A stretch of DNA of 64,000 nt from NCBI RefSeq assembly GCF_900105945.1, contig NZ_FNSO01000004.1, forward strand, positions 6,576,001 to 6,640,000, in the 5' to 3' direction. Positions 37,647 through 46,226 of the stretch are shown here, piece by piece. The first letter of the stretch is position 1. The number at the start of each line of letters is the position of its first letter. Under the pieces are notes generated by a model. It searched no databases, was not told where the DNA came from, and worked only from the letters and a program-made list of their open reading frames with translations. The position numbers and the translations under genes are program-made. This stretch comes from Amycolatopsis tolypomycina (GTDB lineage Bacteria > Actinomycetota > Actinomycetes > Mycobacteriales > Pseudonocardiaceae).

Positions 37647-37962
37647 GATGGTCCTTCCGTGTATCAACAGTGATACGAAACGGCCCGCTATTGGAAAATC
37701 GCGACCGGACCGTAAGCTAACGAGCGCGTCCGGCGCCGATCAAGGCCTTTCGGTAAAAAGGCAACGCGGACACCGCAAATTGTCACCCCGGCACGTCACC
37801 CGGCCAGGGTTCCTAGCAGGCCGCGGAAGGTTTTCCCAGCACAGGGGCAGCTCCGAACCGCTGACGCGCGTGACAAATCCCCGTCGCGGAATGTTGACGC
37901 ACGTGCCAACCGGCCATTCCGTCCTTGCTCGCGCACAACCGCGCCGCGTAGCTTCGAAACCC
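37647..37962. promoter_or_regulatory. Divergent control region with TTGTCAC words and a palindrome
   Basis: 316 bp without a gene between the secreted-protein pair and the lipoprotein-lipase pair. It holds GTATCA-ACAG-TGATAC at 37661-37676 just before the minus-strand start. TTGTCAC lies at 37780-37786, GTCACC at 37795, GTGACAA at 37870-37876 and ACGCACGTGC at 37897-37906. The last word also occurs before the mce operon. Confidence 0.5.
37925..37954 (+). promoter_or_regulatory. Promoter for the lipoprotein gene
   Basis: -35 TTGCTC at 37925-37930 and -10 TAGCTT at 37949-37954, 18-bp spacer. The -10 ends 8 bases before the ATG at 37963, so the message is probably leaderless. Confidence 0.5.
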
Positions 37963-38529
37963 ATGAAAAGAATGCACAGCGGGGTGCTCGCAATGGCGGC
38001 CGCCGCGCTTCTGTCGTGCGCCGCGTGCGCTTCGGACACCCCGCCGCCCGACCCGGGACGGCACGCCGACCCCGCGGCGCTCGCCTGGGTCGACAAGGTG
38101 TGCACCGGGGTGGCCGCGGGCTCGGCGAAACTCTCCCAGCCGCCCGCCGTCGACGACGCCGACCCGGTGAAGACCCGGGACGCGATGGTGGACTTCCTGG
38201 GCCGCCTCGGTTCCGCGCTCGAGGACATGGCGGGCGGCATGCGCGGCGCCGGCGTCCCCCCTGTCCCGGATGGACAGTCCGCTGTGGACAAAGCCACCGG
38301 CAACCTCGCCGAGACGAAGAGCAAGCTCGCCGAGACGAAGGCCCGCATGGAGCAGGCGAAGGTGACCGACCAGCCCAGTCTGCGCAAGGTCATCGCCGAG
38401 GCCGACTCGACCATGGGGCAGCTGGCCGACCCGGAGGGCCCGATCAAGGACCTCAAGGCGAACCCGGAGCTGAACCTGGCCTTCAGTGAGTCCGCGACCT
38501 GCAAGCGCGTCTACGGGACGGGCTCGTGA
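37963..38529 (+). CDS. Putative lipoprotein of unknown function
   Basis: 188 residues. N terminus MKRMHSGVLAMAAAALLSC with a lipobox-like LLSC (Cys19; Cys22 is an alternative). The mature part is largely helical with a KTRDAMVDFLGRLGSAL stretch and a coiled coil around NLAETKSKLAETKARME. No recognised family. Its stop overlaps the GTG of the lipase gene by 4 bp, so the two are coupled; a lipase partner at the membrane is a possible role. Confidence 0.7.
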   Translation: MKRMHSGVLAMAAAALLSCAACASDTPPPDPGRHADPAALAWVDKVCTGVAAGSAKLSQPPAVDDADPVKTRDAMVDFLGRLGSALEDMAGGMRGAGVPPVPDGQSAVDKATGNLAETKSKLAETKARMEQAKVTDQPSLRKVIAEADSTMGQLADPEGPIKDLKANPELNLAFSESATCKRVYGTGS

Positions 38530-39713
38530 CGGCCCGCCGCGTGCTCGCCACGCTGGTGGCGCTGGTCCTGACCACGGCCTTCGCCGGCGCCGACAGCCCG
38601 GCCGCCGCCGAGCCCGCCCCACCCGGCGACGCCTTCTACGTGCCGCCGTCGCCGCTGCCCGCGGGCAACCCGGGTGACGTCATCCGCTGGCGGCCGTCGC
38701 ACGCCGGGCCGCGCCACGCTTCGGTCGACGCGTGGCAGGTGATGTACCTGTCGACGAACGCGCTCGGGCAGCCCGACGCCGTCACCGGCACGGTTCTGGT
38801 GCCGAAGACCGCCGACCGCGCGACCGCGCCGATCGTGGCGTTCGCCCCGGGCACGCACGGGCCGGCGTTCGGCTGCACGCCGTCGAAGATGATCGACATC
38901 GGCGCCTTCTACGAGCAGCCCGGCCTCGACGACCTGCTCGACGCCGGGTACGCGGTCGCCGTCCCGGACTACGAGGGCTACCGGCCGGACCCGAAGACGA
39001 CGTACGTGGTGGGCCGGTCCGAGGGGCCCGCGGTGATCGACGTGGTCCGCGCGGCCCAGCGGCTCGGCGCGGCCGGGCTGTCGGCGTCGGCGAAGGTGGT
39101 CTTCCGCGGGTACTCCCAGGGCGGCGGCGCCGCGGCGTGGGCGGGCGAGCTGCAGCCGACGTACGCGCCCGAGCTGAACCTCGTCGGTATCGCGGCCGGT
39201 GGGGTGCCTGCCGACCTGGTCCAGGTGACGCTGCAGCTCGACGGCAAGTTCGGCTTCGGCGTGTTCGCCTACGCGCTGCTCGGGCTCGACCAGGCTTACC
39301 CCGAGCTGCAGCTGGACTCGTTCCTCAGCGACAACGGGCGGGCGAAGCTGGCCGAGATGCAGCGGAGCGCGTGCACGTTCGAGCTGCTCACGACGTATGC
39401 GAACCAGAAGATCGCGGACTACACGACCGGCCCGGGCTACATCAAGCCGGCGTGGGTGGCCCGGCTGAACGAGAACAAGCTCGGCGCAACGCCGCCGCGG
39501 GTGCCGGTGTTCCTCTACCACGCGACCGGCGACCAGCTGGTGCAGTTCGCGCAGGCCGACAGCCTGCACAAGGCGTACTGCGCGGCCGGGGTCCGGGAGA
39601 CGTGGCAGACCTACGACACCGACCACATCACGCTGGTCTACACCGGCAACGCCGACGTCCTGGCCTTCGTCAAGGACCGGATCGCCGGGAAACCGGCGAC
39701 GGCGAGCTGCTGA
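38526..39713 (+). CDS. Secreted lipase of the LIP family
   Basis: 395 residues with a signal peptide (VLATLVALVLTTAFAGADSPAAA). Alpha/beta hydrolase of the secretory-lipase group: nucleophile Ser197 in RGYSQGG, probable Asp in YHATGDQLV and His in TDHITLV. DAFYVPPSPLPAGNPGDVIR at the start of the mature protein is typical of this family. Expected to hydrolyse acylglycerols or other esters outside the cell. Its TGA is immediately followed by the convergent stop of the next gene. Confidence 0.88.
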   Translation: MTARRVLATLVALVLTTAFAGADSPAAAEPAPPGDAFYVPPSPLPAGNPGDVIRWRPSHAGPRHASVDAWQVMYLSTNALGQPDAVTGTVLVPKTADRATAPIVAFAPGTHGPAFGCTPSKMIDIGAFYEQPGLDDLLDAGYAVAVPDYEGYRPDPKTTYVVGRSEGPAVIDVVRAAQRLGAAGLSASAKVVFRGYSQGGGAAAWAGELQPTYAPELNLVGIAAGGVPADLVQVTLQLDGKFGFGVFAYALLGLDQAYPELQLDSFLSDNGRAKLAEMQRSACTFELLTTYANQKIADYTTGPGYIKPAWVARLNENKLGATPPRVPVFLYHATGDQLVQFAQADSLHKAYCAAGVRETWQTYDTDHITLVYTGNADVLAFVKDRIAGKPATASC

Positions 39714-40349
39714 TCAGCGGTTCCGGCCGCCGTGGGGGTGCTGCTGCTGCCACGAGCTCATCACCGAGCTGACGTACTCGCGCCACTGCTCCTCCGGCGA
39801 CGCCGAGGTCGGCGTCGCCTCGGCCGGTGCGGGCTTGCGGCCCGCGCCGGCCGGCGCGCTGGTGGTCTCGGCCGTCGTGTGCCGGACCTCGGCGGTGAGC
39901 GGCGGCGCTTCCGCGGAGGCGCTCATCGTCTCCACGGCTTCGCTGGAGGTCGGCGGCGGCACGACCGGCGCGGGCGCGCCGGGCGGCGGCACGGCGGTCC
40001 CGCCCACCTGGTGCGGCTGCAGCAGCACGACGGCGGCCAGCCCGAGCCCGACGGCCGCGCCCGCGGCGAGGACGTACGGCTTCGCGCGCCGGGACCGGTC
40101 GGCGGGCGGCGCGTCCTGGGGACGTTCGGCTTCGTCGGCCGCGGCGAGCTCGGCGTCGAGCACGGCCAGCGGATCGGGGGTGGGTTCGGGCTGGGTGGGT
40201 TCGGGCTGGGTGGGTTCGGGCTGGGTGGCCGCGGCTTCTTCGGCGAGCTTCGCGTCGAGGTCGCCGCGGATCATCAGCGGCCTCGTCTGCGACAGGTTCA
40301 CCAGCTCGGCGACCGAGGGGAGTTCGCCCTCACCGCCTGTGCGTGCCAT
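39714..40349 (-). CDS. Single-pass membrane protein with PEPT repeats
   Basis: 211 residues from the ATG at 40349 (GGAGG upstream). N-terminal 90 residues are acidic and presumably cytoplasmic, including three QPEPT repeats; a membrane helix lies at about 91-111 (PYVLAAGAAVGLGLAAVVLL); the outer part is Pro/Ser/Thr-rich and ends WREYVSSVMSSWQQQHPH. No catalytic motif; function unknown. Divergent to gtrA with a 38-bp gap; its stop abuts the lipase stop. Confidence 0.7.
   Translation of the reverse strand: MARTGGEGELPSVAELVNLSQTRPLMIRGDLDAKLAEEAAATQPEPTQPEPTQPEPTPDPLAVLDAELAAADEAERPQDAPPADRSRRAKPYVLAAGAAVGLGLAAVVLLQPHQVGGTAVPPPGAPAPVVPPPTSSEAVETMSASAEAPPLTAEVRHTTAETTSAPAGAGRKPAPAEATPTSASPEEQWREYVSSVMSSWQQQHPHGGRNR
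40179..40223. repeat. Three perfect 15-bp tandem repeats in a membrane-protein gene
   Basis: The unit GGTGGGTTCGGGCTG occurs three times plus a partial copy and encodes the QPEPT repeats. Confidence 0.9.
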
Positions 40350-40387
40350 CGAAAACCTCCACCCGTTCGGCGTCACCTGGAGGGACC

Positions 40388-41683
40388 ATGCCCGAGCCGC
40401 GAGAGCTGCTCCGCTTCGCCGCCGTCGGCTTGGCTGCGTACGCGGTCACCCTACTGGGCGACTACGGCCTGAAGCTCACCGTGTGCCGGGAGAAGCCGGT
40501 GACGGCCCTCGCGATCGCCACGGTCGTGTCGACGGCGGTCGCGTACCTGCTGTCCCGGAGCTGGTCGTTCGCCGGACGGAGCGAGCATCGGCGGCTGCGC
40601 GAGGCGACGCTGTTCTTCGCCGTCAACGCGGGCGCGGTGGCCGTGAACCTGGTGCCGGCGCTGGTGTCGCGGTACGTGCTGCACCTGGCCGTGCCGCACG
40701 TCGGTTACCTGACGCAGGAAATCGCGGACTTCGTCGCCGGGATGCTGCTCGGCACCCTGGCGGGGACGGCGTTCCGCTGGTTCGGGTACCGCCGGTGGGT
40801 GTTCCCGTCAGCGCCACCAGTTCGCGTCGCCGAGATTGGCGAAGCCGAGCTTCTCGTAGAGCGGCCGCCCGGAGCGCGAGGCGGTCAGCGTGACGGGCAC
40901 GTCCTCGAAGTGCCGGAGCACCGCGTACATCAGCGCGCGCCCGACGCCCTGGGAGCGGTGCTCGGGCATGGTCGTCACCCAGTAGACGCCGCCGACGCCA
41001 CCGTGGGCCATGGTCAGGCAGGCGCCCTGGCCGCCCTTGCGGAAGAACGCGGTGGCCCGGTCGAGGAGCTCGGGCGGGAAGACGGTGCCGGGCCGGTAGG
41101 GCTGGTACTCCTCGAGCGGGAAGCCGTGGACGACGAGGTCCTCGGCGCCGGCCAGCTCGGCGGGGGTGGTGACGCGCTCGACGCCTTCCGGGCGCTCGGG
41201 CGCGGCGCCGGGCTCGCGGGCCATCACCGGCAGCTGCCCGGCGGTCAGCCCGAGGTCCGTCAGGTCGAGCACCCGGAACGGATCCTCGACGACGACCGCC
41301 CGCCCCTCGCCCCGGCGCTTCGCGGCCAGCTCGGTGAGCTCCTCGACGACGGCGTCGCCGGGGGTGGCGGTCCGCAGCATGATCCGGAAGCGGCGGCCGT
41401 CGATCGCGGTGAACGCGGGGTGCTCGACCACGTCGTCACCGCGGGCGCGGGCGAGGGTCGTCCACATGGCGACGGCGTTGTCGCAGGCCTGCCGCAGCCG
41501 CTCGGTGAGCAATCCGGTCATGCCGGGCAGCCTAAAGCCGGAGCGGGGTCCTTCGCGGGCGTTTCCGGGAAGGCGGTCAGCCTTGGTCCGGCAGGACCCG
41601 TTCGGCCAGCAGCGCCAGCTCCAGCCGCAGCCGTTCCGCCGGATCGTCCAGCCGCGCCCCGAACAGCTCCCCCAGCTTCTTGA
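40388..41683 (+). CDS. GtrA-family membrane protein with run-on reading frame
   Basis: The first about 141 residues are a complete GtrA domain with four membrane helices (LRFAAVGLAAYAVTLLGDYG; LLSRSWSF; LFFAVNAGAVAVNLVPALV; ADFVAGMLLGTLAGTAFRWF) and end in YRRWVF. GtrA proteins are thought to move polyprenyl-linked sugars across the membrane. No stop codon follows the domain near 40806; the frame stays open to 41683, adding about 290 residues of arginine- and proline-rich sequence antisense to the GNAT and first PucR genes. ATG at 40388 with GGAGGG upstream. Either the protein has this extra tail or a stop was lost. Confidence 0.7.
   Translation: MPEPRELLRFAAVGLAAYAVTLLGDYGLKLTVCREKPVTALAIATVVSTAVAYLLSRSWSFAGRSEHRRLREATLFFAVNAGAVAVNLVPALVSRYVLHLAVPHVGYLTQEIADFVAGMLLGTLAGTAFRWFGYRRWVFPSAPPVRVAEIGEAELLVERPPGARGGQRDGHVLEVPEHRVHQRAPDALGAVLGHGRHPVDAADATVGHGQAGALAALAEERGGPVEELGREDGAGPVGLVLLEREAVDDEVLGAGQLGGGGDALDAFRALGRGAGLAGHHRQLPGGQPEVRQVEHPERILDDDRPPLAPALRGQLGELLDDGVAGGGGPQHDPEAAAVDRGERGVLDHVVTAGAGEGRPHGDGVVAGLPQPLGEQSGHAGQPKAGAGSFAGVSGKAVSLGPAGPVRPAAPAPAAAVPPDRPAAPRTAPPAS
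40808..41521 (-). CDS. GNAT-family acetyltransferase
   Basis: 237 residues. The C-terminal half carries the acetyl-CoA-binding pattern VYWVTTMPEHRSQGVGRALMY and the ending GRPLYEKLGFANLGD, both typical of GNAT enzymes. The N-terminal half (ERLRQACDNAVAMWTTLARA) is a family-specific extension. Substrate unknown. It runs antisense to the 3' extension of the gtrA reading frame; its coding quality is clearly the better of the two. ATG at 41521. Confidence 0.85.
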   Translation of the reverse strand: MTGLLTERLRQACDNAVAMWTTLARARGDDVVEHPAFTAIDGRRFRIMLRTATPGDAVVEELTELAAKRRGEGRAVVVEDPFRVLDLTDLGLTAGQLPVMAREPGAAPERPEGVERVTTPAELAGAEDLVVHGFPLEEYQPYRPGTVFPPELLDRATAFFRKGGQGACLTMAHGGVGGVYWVTTMPEHRSQGVGRALMYAVLRHFEDVPVTLTASRSGRPLYEKLGFANLGDANWWR

Positions 41684-42773
41684 GCCGCGCCCGGATCGTC
41701 TGCGGGTGCAGGTCGAGCAGGCGCCCCAGCTCGGGCGCGCTCCCCCGGGTCCGGACCAGGGCCAGCAGCGTCTCGGCCAGCTGCTCGCGGCGGCGGCCGG
41801 TCAGCCCGGACAGCGGCGCCAGCGTCGTCGAAGCCAGCTGGCCGACCAGGAACTCGTCCGCGAGCAGCAGCAGCGTCGTCACGTGGTCGCGGCACCAGAT
41901 CACCGGGCCCGGGGCGTCGAGGAGGCCGCGGGCGGCCAGGTCGACCGCGCGGCGGGCGACGCGGAACGACTCGGGTGCCTCGACCGGCGGGACCAGCGGG
42001 CCGACCGCCGCCGTCCAGCCCGGTGGCAGGCCCGTCAGGTCGATCAGGTCGATGTCCGGGGCCGGTGTCAGCGCGGCAGGCGGGTCGCCCGCCGGATCGG
42101 CCGGGACGTGCTCCGGGAGCAGGCCGGGCGGGAACTCCGGGGCGCCCGGCAGCGCCCGGAACGCCACCGCCGCCAGCCGCTCGGGCACCGGCAGCCCGGA
42201 CGCCGCGAGCAGACCGTCCACATCGGCCGGCGCGCGGCCGCCGAGGAGCGCGCGCAGCAGGCGGCGGTGCCGTTCGCCGGTGCCGGACACCGCGGCCTCG
42301 GCGGCGCTGTAGCCCTCCGCGACGGCCGCCATCGACGTCTCGACGTCGGCGAACATCCCTTCGGCGGCGCCGTAGAGAACGTCGCCGGACAGGCCCGCTT
42401 CCCGCGCGATGTCGGCGATCCACCGCCAGGTGACCCGGCTCGACACGCGCACGGCCGCCTGCACGGCTTCGCGGCTGACGCCGTTGTGGAACGCTTCGCG
42501 CCCGTGGCCGCGGAACTCGGCCAGCCGGTCGGCCTGCCACAGCGCGGGCGTGCCGACGCGGTCGACGTCCCGCTCGATCCCGCGCCGCGCCAGCTCGATC
42601 GCGGTCGCGCGGCCGGGGCCGGCGCCGAATCTCGCGGAATATTCCGGAATTTCGGCGGCGATGGCGTCGACGCAGGCCCGGGCGATCTCCGGGATCCGCG
42701 GGCGCACCGCGACCCCGAGTTCGGGCGGCAGCCGGGACCACACGGAGCTGTCCGAGGCAGCGGAACCGCGCAT
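41577..42773 (-). CDS. PucR-type regulator, first of four paralogues
   Basis: 398 residues. An all-helical N domain (LPPELGVAVRPRIPEIARACVDAI) similar to RsbRD-type regions, a central part with PGPVIWCRDHVTTLLLLADE, and a C-terminal PucR-type HTH with LHPQTIRARLKKLGELFGARL. Probably a cytoplasmic transcription factor. ATG at 42773 matches the start of the paralogues; ATG at 42794 is possible. Divergent from the second paralogue over a 191-bp control region. Target genes are not known. Confidence 0.82.
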   Translation of the reverse strand: MRGSAASDSSVWSRLPPELGVAVRPRIPEIARACVDAIAAEIPEYSARFGAGPGRATAIELARRGIERDVDRVGTPALWQADRLAEFRGHGREAFHNGVSREAVQAAVRVSSRVTWRWIADIAREAGLSGDVLYGAAEGMFADVETSMAAVAEGYSAAEAAVSGTGERHRRLLRALLGGRAPADVDGLLAASGLPVPERLAAVAFRALPGAPEFPPGLLPEHVPADPAGDPPAALTPAPDIDLIDLTGLPPGWTAAVGPLVPPVEAPESFRVARRAVDLAARGLLDAPGPVIWCRDHVTTLLLLADEFLVGQLASTTLAPLSGLTGRRREQLAETLLALVRTRGSAPELGRLLDLHPQTIRARLKKLGELFGARLDDPAERLRLELALLAERVLPDQG

Positions 42774-42827
42774 GGGGAATTCAGTCCTCCACATAGGAAT
42801 TGGCGCCTCGGAAATACCCCCGCCATC

Positions 42828-42863
42828 TGACACGGAGCGTAGAACCCACACCCGTCCGTGTCA
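42828..42863. promoter_or_regulatory. Inverted repeat between two divergent PucR genes
   Basis: TGACACGG at 42828-42835 and CCGTGTCA at 42856-42863 are perfect inverses. CGTCAC (42878) and AGTCACAC (42914) follow. Likely operator for one or both PucR-type proteins. Confidence 0.45.
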
Positions 42864-42964
42864 AAAGGACGTGTCTGCGTCACCCTTTCCGGGAACCGAT
42901 CGTTGATTTTTCAGTCACACATGCGTCCGATACGCTCGCCGCACACGCACTCGAAGGGGGATTC

Positions 42965-44164
42965 GTGGTCGAGTACCGCAGCTTTCGCTTGCTGGCCTCG
43001 TTGCCGCGCGCGCTGGGCGCGGGCCTGCGCCCGCACGTCGGGCACGCCGCGGCCTCGATGATCCAGGAGGTGCAGCGCACGGTCCCGGCCTACGGCCAGC
43101 CGCTCAAGGGCGTGTTCGGCAAGGTGCTCGTGAAGAGCGTCGAGTTCGCGGTGCAGCACTGCGTCGACACGATGGGCGAGCCGACGCTGTCGCACGAGCA
43201 CTGGGTCGAGTTCTACCGGGGCCGCGGCCGGATCGAGTTCACCGAAGGCCGCAACCTCGACGCGTTGCAGGACAGCGCCACGATCGGGGCCAGGGTGGCG
43301 TGGCGGGCCATGCACCCCGCGGTGGTCGCCGCCGGGGTCGACCCGGCCGTCATCTCGGTCGCCGCGGAGGCCATCTTCGCCTACGTCGACGAGCTGTGCG
43401 CGACCGCGATCGAGGGCTACCAGGAGGCGCAGGCCGAGGCCGAGGGCGCCGTCCCGGTCCGGCGCCGCCGGTTGCTGGAGCTGATCGCGGGCGCCCCGGA
43501 GGGCGCGGCGAGCAGCATCGCCGGCCTGGCGGGCGGCGCGGGCTGGCCGCTGCCGGAGACCGCGGCGATGGTGGCGTTGGAACGCGGCCCGGAAGCCGCG
43601 GACTTCCCCGCCGACCTGCTCGGCGACGGCGTCCTGGCCGACCTCGACGGCCCGGAGCCGTACCTGCTGACCCGCGACCCGGACACCGAGCTGGCCCCGC
43701 TGGCGGCCAAGCTCGACGGCTGGCGCGCGGCGGTCTCCCCGACGGTCCCGCTGGCCGACGCCCCGGCGGCGTTGCGCACGGCGCGGCGGGCGTTGCAGCT
43801 GTCCGGCCCGGACGTCCCCGGCCCGATCATCTGGTGCCGCGACCACCTGGCCACGCTCTGGCTGCTGGCCGAGGACTTCCTGGCGGCCGAGCTGGCCCGC
43901 CAGAGCCTCGACCCGTTCGACTCGCTCAGCGAGAAGCAGCGCGAGCGGCTGAGCGAGACGCTGCTGGCCTGGCTGGAGACGCGGGGCGGGGCGCCGGAGA
44001 TCGCGCAGCGGCTGGGCGTGCACCCGCAGACGGTCCGCAACCGCCTGCGCCAGCTGGAGGAGCTGTTCGGAGACCGGTTGAAGGACGCGGACGACCGGCT
44101 GGGCATGCAGCTGGCCCTGCGCGCGCAACGGCTGATGCGCGCCCACCGGCCGCCGGAAGCCTGA
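42965..44164 (+). CDS. PucR-type regulator, second paralogue
   Basis: 399 residues with the same layout as its neighbours: N domain (LLASLPRALGAGLRPHVG), a shared EGRNLDALQ motif, AIFAYVDELCATAIEGYQEA, WCRDHLATLWLLAEDF, and HTH HPQTVRNRLRQLEELFGDRL. GTG at 42965 is preceded by AAGGGGG 5 bases upstream; the frame is open further upstream without a better start. No membrane segment or enzyme domain. Confidence 0.85.
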   Translation: MVEYRSFRLLASLPRALGAGLRPHVGHAAASMIQEVQRTVPAYGQPLKGVFGKVLVKSVEFAVQHCVDTMGEPTLSHEHWVEFYRGRGRIEFTEGRNLDALQDSATIGARVAWRAMHPAVVAAGVDPAVISVAAEAIFAYVDELCATAIEGYQEAQAEAEGAVPVRRRRLLELIAGAPEGAASSIAGLAGGAGWPLPETAAMVALERGPEAADFPADLLGDGVLADLDGPEPYLLTRDPDTELAPLAAKLDGWRAAVSPTVPLADAPAALRTARRALQLSGPDVPGPIIWCRDHLATLWLLAEDFLAAELARQSLDPFDSLSEKQRERLSETLLAWLETRGGAPEIAQRLGVHPQTVRNRLRQLEELFGDRLKDADDRLGMQLALRAQRLMRAHRPPEA

Positions 44165-44826
44165 CGGTCCCCGGCTCGTTCACCGCGCCGAAGGCCACCT
44201 CGGGGCGCCCGGCACCGGCCGGCGGGCCCGGTCGAGCGCGCGGACCGGCATCGGCAGCACCCGCCGCCACGAGCGGTGGCGCGGCCACGAGCGCGGCACC
44301 CCCTGGTGAACGAAATGGAAACTCGCGCGGCAGGACATCAGCGCGTCCGGTGCGTCATTGCGACCATGCCTTCGAGGATTACCGGGCTCCGGCGGAATGT
44401 CGATACGCATTCCCGGTGACGCCGCCGAAACCCGCACGCGCCGCCGCCTTTCCGCAATCCTTCTTGTCACGGGCGTCCCAGGAATCACGCGTTCGCGAGA
44501 AAGGCTGCCCGGGACGGCCGCTTGACCCCACCGCCAAACGTGAAACACTTTCGACGCGGCGCCCGCCCCGGCCCGTCACGCGGCTGACAACCCCGCCCTC
44601 GGGCCCGCCGGAAAAGTTGTCACGCGCGCACCACCCGCCCGCGCCGGAAGTGTCACGTCCTCTCGCGCCGTTCCACCCGTTCGGGTGTAGTCCGGACGGG
44701 TTACCGCAAAGTCAGCGGAGAACCCGTTGACAGTGCTGATCGTGCGAAATTATGTTGCCTGAGCCACAAAAACCGGATCGGCGTCCCCGCCGACGAGGAC
44801 GATTTTGTTGCCAGCAAGGATAAAAC
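44165..44826. other. Long intergenic region without a convincing gene
   Basis: 662 bp between the second and third PucR genes. Open frames here are Arg/Pro-rich shadows without a ribosome-binding site. It carries TTGTCAC at 44464-44470 and 44617-44623, TGTCAC at 44651-44656, GTCACGC at 44575-44581 and GCTGACAAC at 44583, plus the promoter at 44727-44756. It may hold regulator sites or an unseen small RNA. Confidence 0.5.
44727..44756 (+). promoter_or_regulatory. Promoter of the third PucR gene
   Basis: -35 TTGACA at 44727-44732 (perfect consensus) and -10 TATGTT at 44751-44756 with an 18-bp spacer, 70 bp before the ATG at 44827. An AAGGA ribosome-binding site lies near 44816. Confidence 0.6.
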
Positions 44827-46200
44827 ATGACCGACGTGGACACCGGATTCGCCGCCACCGCCCTGCGGGCCGGTCGGCCGAACGCCGGCGAGCGCACTCC
44901 CGGACCGGCCCACCGGCAGCAGTCCGTGTCGGCCGACCGGCCCCGGCCCGCCTACCCGCCCGCCCCGCGCACCCCGGCGGATCCCCGGCACGGCCGCGCT
45001 TCCGGCGCGATCGGGCTGTGGGCGTCCCTGCCCCGCGAGCTGGCGATCCGCTTCAAGCCGCGGGTCGACCCGCTCGCCCGCGCCATCCTGCAGGAGGTGC
45101 AGCGGGCGGTGCCCGAGTACCGCCAGCCGCTGGAGGGCGCGTTCGGGCACATCATCACGCAGGGTGTCCGGCAGTCGATCATCCAGTGCCTCGACAGTGT
45201 CGGCACGCCCGGCGCCGTGCCGCTCGAGACGTGGACGACCGTGTTCCGGAACCTCGGCAAGATCGAGTTCAACGAGGGCCGCAGCCTCGACTGCCTGCAG
45301 ACCGCCTACCGGGTCGGCGGGCGGGTCGCGTGGCGGCACATCAGCGAGTTCGGGCAGGCCACCGGCGTCTCCGCGGACACGCTGTGCACGAGCGCCGAAG
45401 CCATCTTCGCCTACGTCGACGAGATCTCGGCGCTCTCGATCGAGGGCTACACGGCGGCGCAGACGCGTGCGGCAGGCACCCGGGCGCGCCGCCGGAGACG
45501 GCTGCTGGAACTGCTGCTCGCCGACCCGCCGTCCGCGCCGCAGACCATCACCGCGCAGGCCGCCACGGCCCAGTGGCCGCTGCCGGCCGAGGTCACCGTC
45601 GTCGCCCTCGAACCGCGGGCCGACCAGCACGGTGTCGTCAACCAGCACAGCCTGGCCGCGCCGGACCTGCATTCCGACGTCCTCGTCGACCTCGAAGGCA
45701 GCGAGCCGTGCCTGGTCACCGGCGACCCGGAAAAGCACCTGAAGAACCTCGCCGAGCGGCTGCCGGGCTGGCGCGCGGTGATCGGCCCGACCGTGCGCCT
45801 CAGCGACGCGCCGCGCTCGCTGCTGTGGGCCCGCCGCACGCTGAAGCTGCTCCAGCGCGGCGTCCTGCCGGACACGCCGGTGACGCGCTGCACCGACCAC
45901 CTGTCCACGCTGTGGCTGCTGGCCGACGAGTTCCTCGTCCGCGAGCTGTGCGCCCGCAGCCTGCAGCCGTTCGAGAACCTCACGCCGAAGCAGCGGGCGC
46001 GGCTCGGCGAGACGTTGCTGATCTGGCTGCAGTCCCGCGGCAGCGCCCCCGAGATCGCGAAGCGGCTCAAGGTGCACCCGCAGACCGTCCGGTACCGCAT
46101 GCACCAGCTCATCGACCTGTTCGGCGACCGGCTCAACAACGCCGACGACCGGCTCGACATGGAGATCGCGCTGCGGGCGGAGGCGCTGCTCGGTTCCTGA
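44827..46200 (+). CDS. PucR-type regulator, third paralogue, with disordered N-terminal tail
   Basis: 457 residues. The first about 62 are a Pro/Arg/Ala-rich, probably disordered tail not found in the paralogues. Then comes the shared fold: LWASLPRELAIRFKPRVDPL, EGRSLDCLQTAYRVG, AIFAYVDEISALSIEGY, and the HTH HPQTVRYRMHQLIDLFGDRL. ATG at 44827 after AAGGA. It has its own strong promoter and is followed 26 bp later by the fourth paralogue, so those two form an operon. Confidence 0.85.
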   Translation: MTDVDTGFAATALRAGRPNAGERTPGPAHRQQSVSADRPRPAYPPAPRTPADPRHGRASGAIGLWASLPRELAIRFKPRVDPLARAILQEVQRAVPEYRQPLEGAFGHIITQGVRQSIIQCLDSVGTPGAVPLETWTTVFRNLGKIEFNEGRSLDCLQTAYRVGGRVAWRHISEFGQATGVSADTLCTSAEAIFAYVDEISALSIEGYTAAQTRAAGTRARRRRRLLELLLADPPSAPQTITAQAATAQWPLPAEVTVVALEPRADQHGVVNQHSLAAPDLHSDVLVDLEGSEPCLVTGDPEKHLKNLAERLPGWRAVIGPTVRLSDAPRSLLWARRTLKLLQRGVLPDTPVTRCTDHLSTLWLLADEFLVRELCARSLQPFENLTPKQRARLGETLLIWLQSRGSAPEIAKRLKVHPQTVRYRMHQLIDLFGDRLNNADDRLDMEIALRAEALLGS

Positions 46201-46226
46201 GTCCCCTTCAACGACGAGGTGGGTCA

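Noticed and set aside
44180..44548. 122-residue open frame in the long gap between PucR genes
   Set aside because: Arg/Pro-rich, no ribosome-binding site, no recognisable fold.
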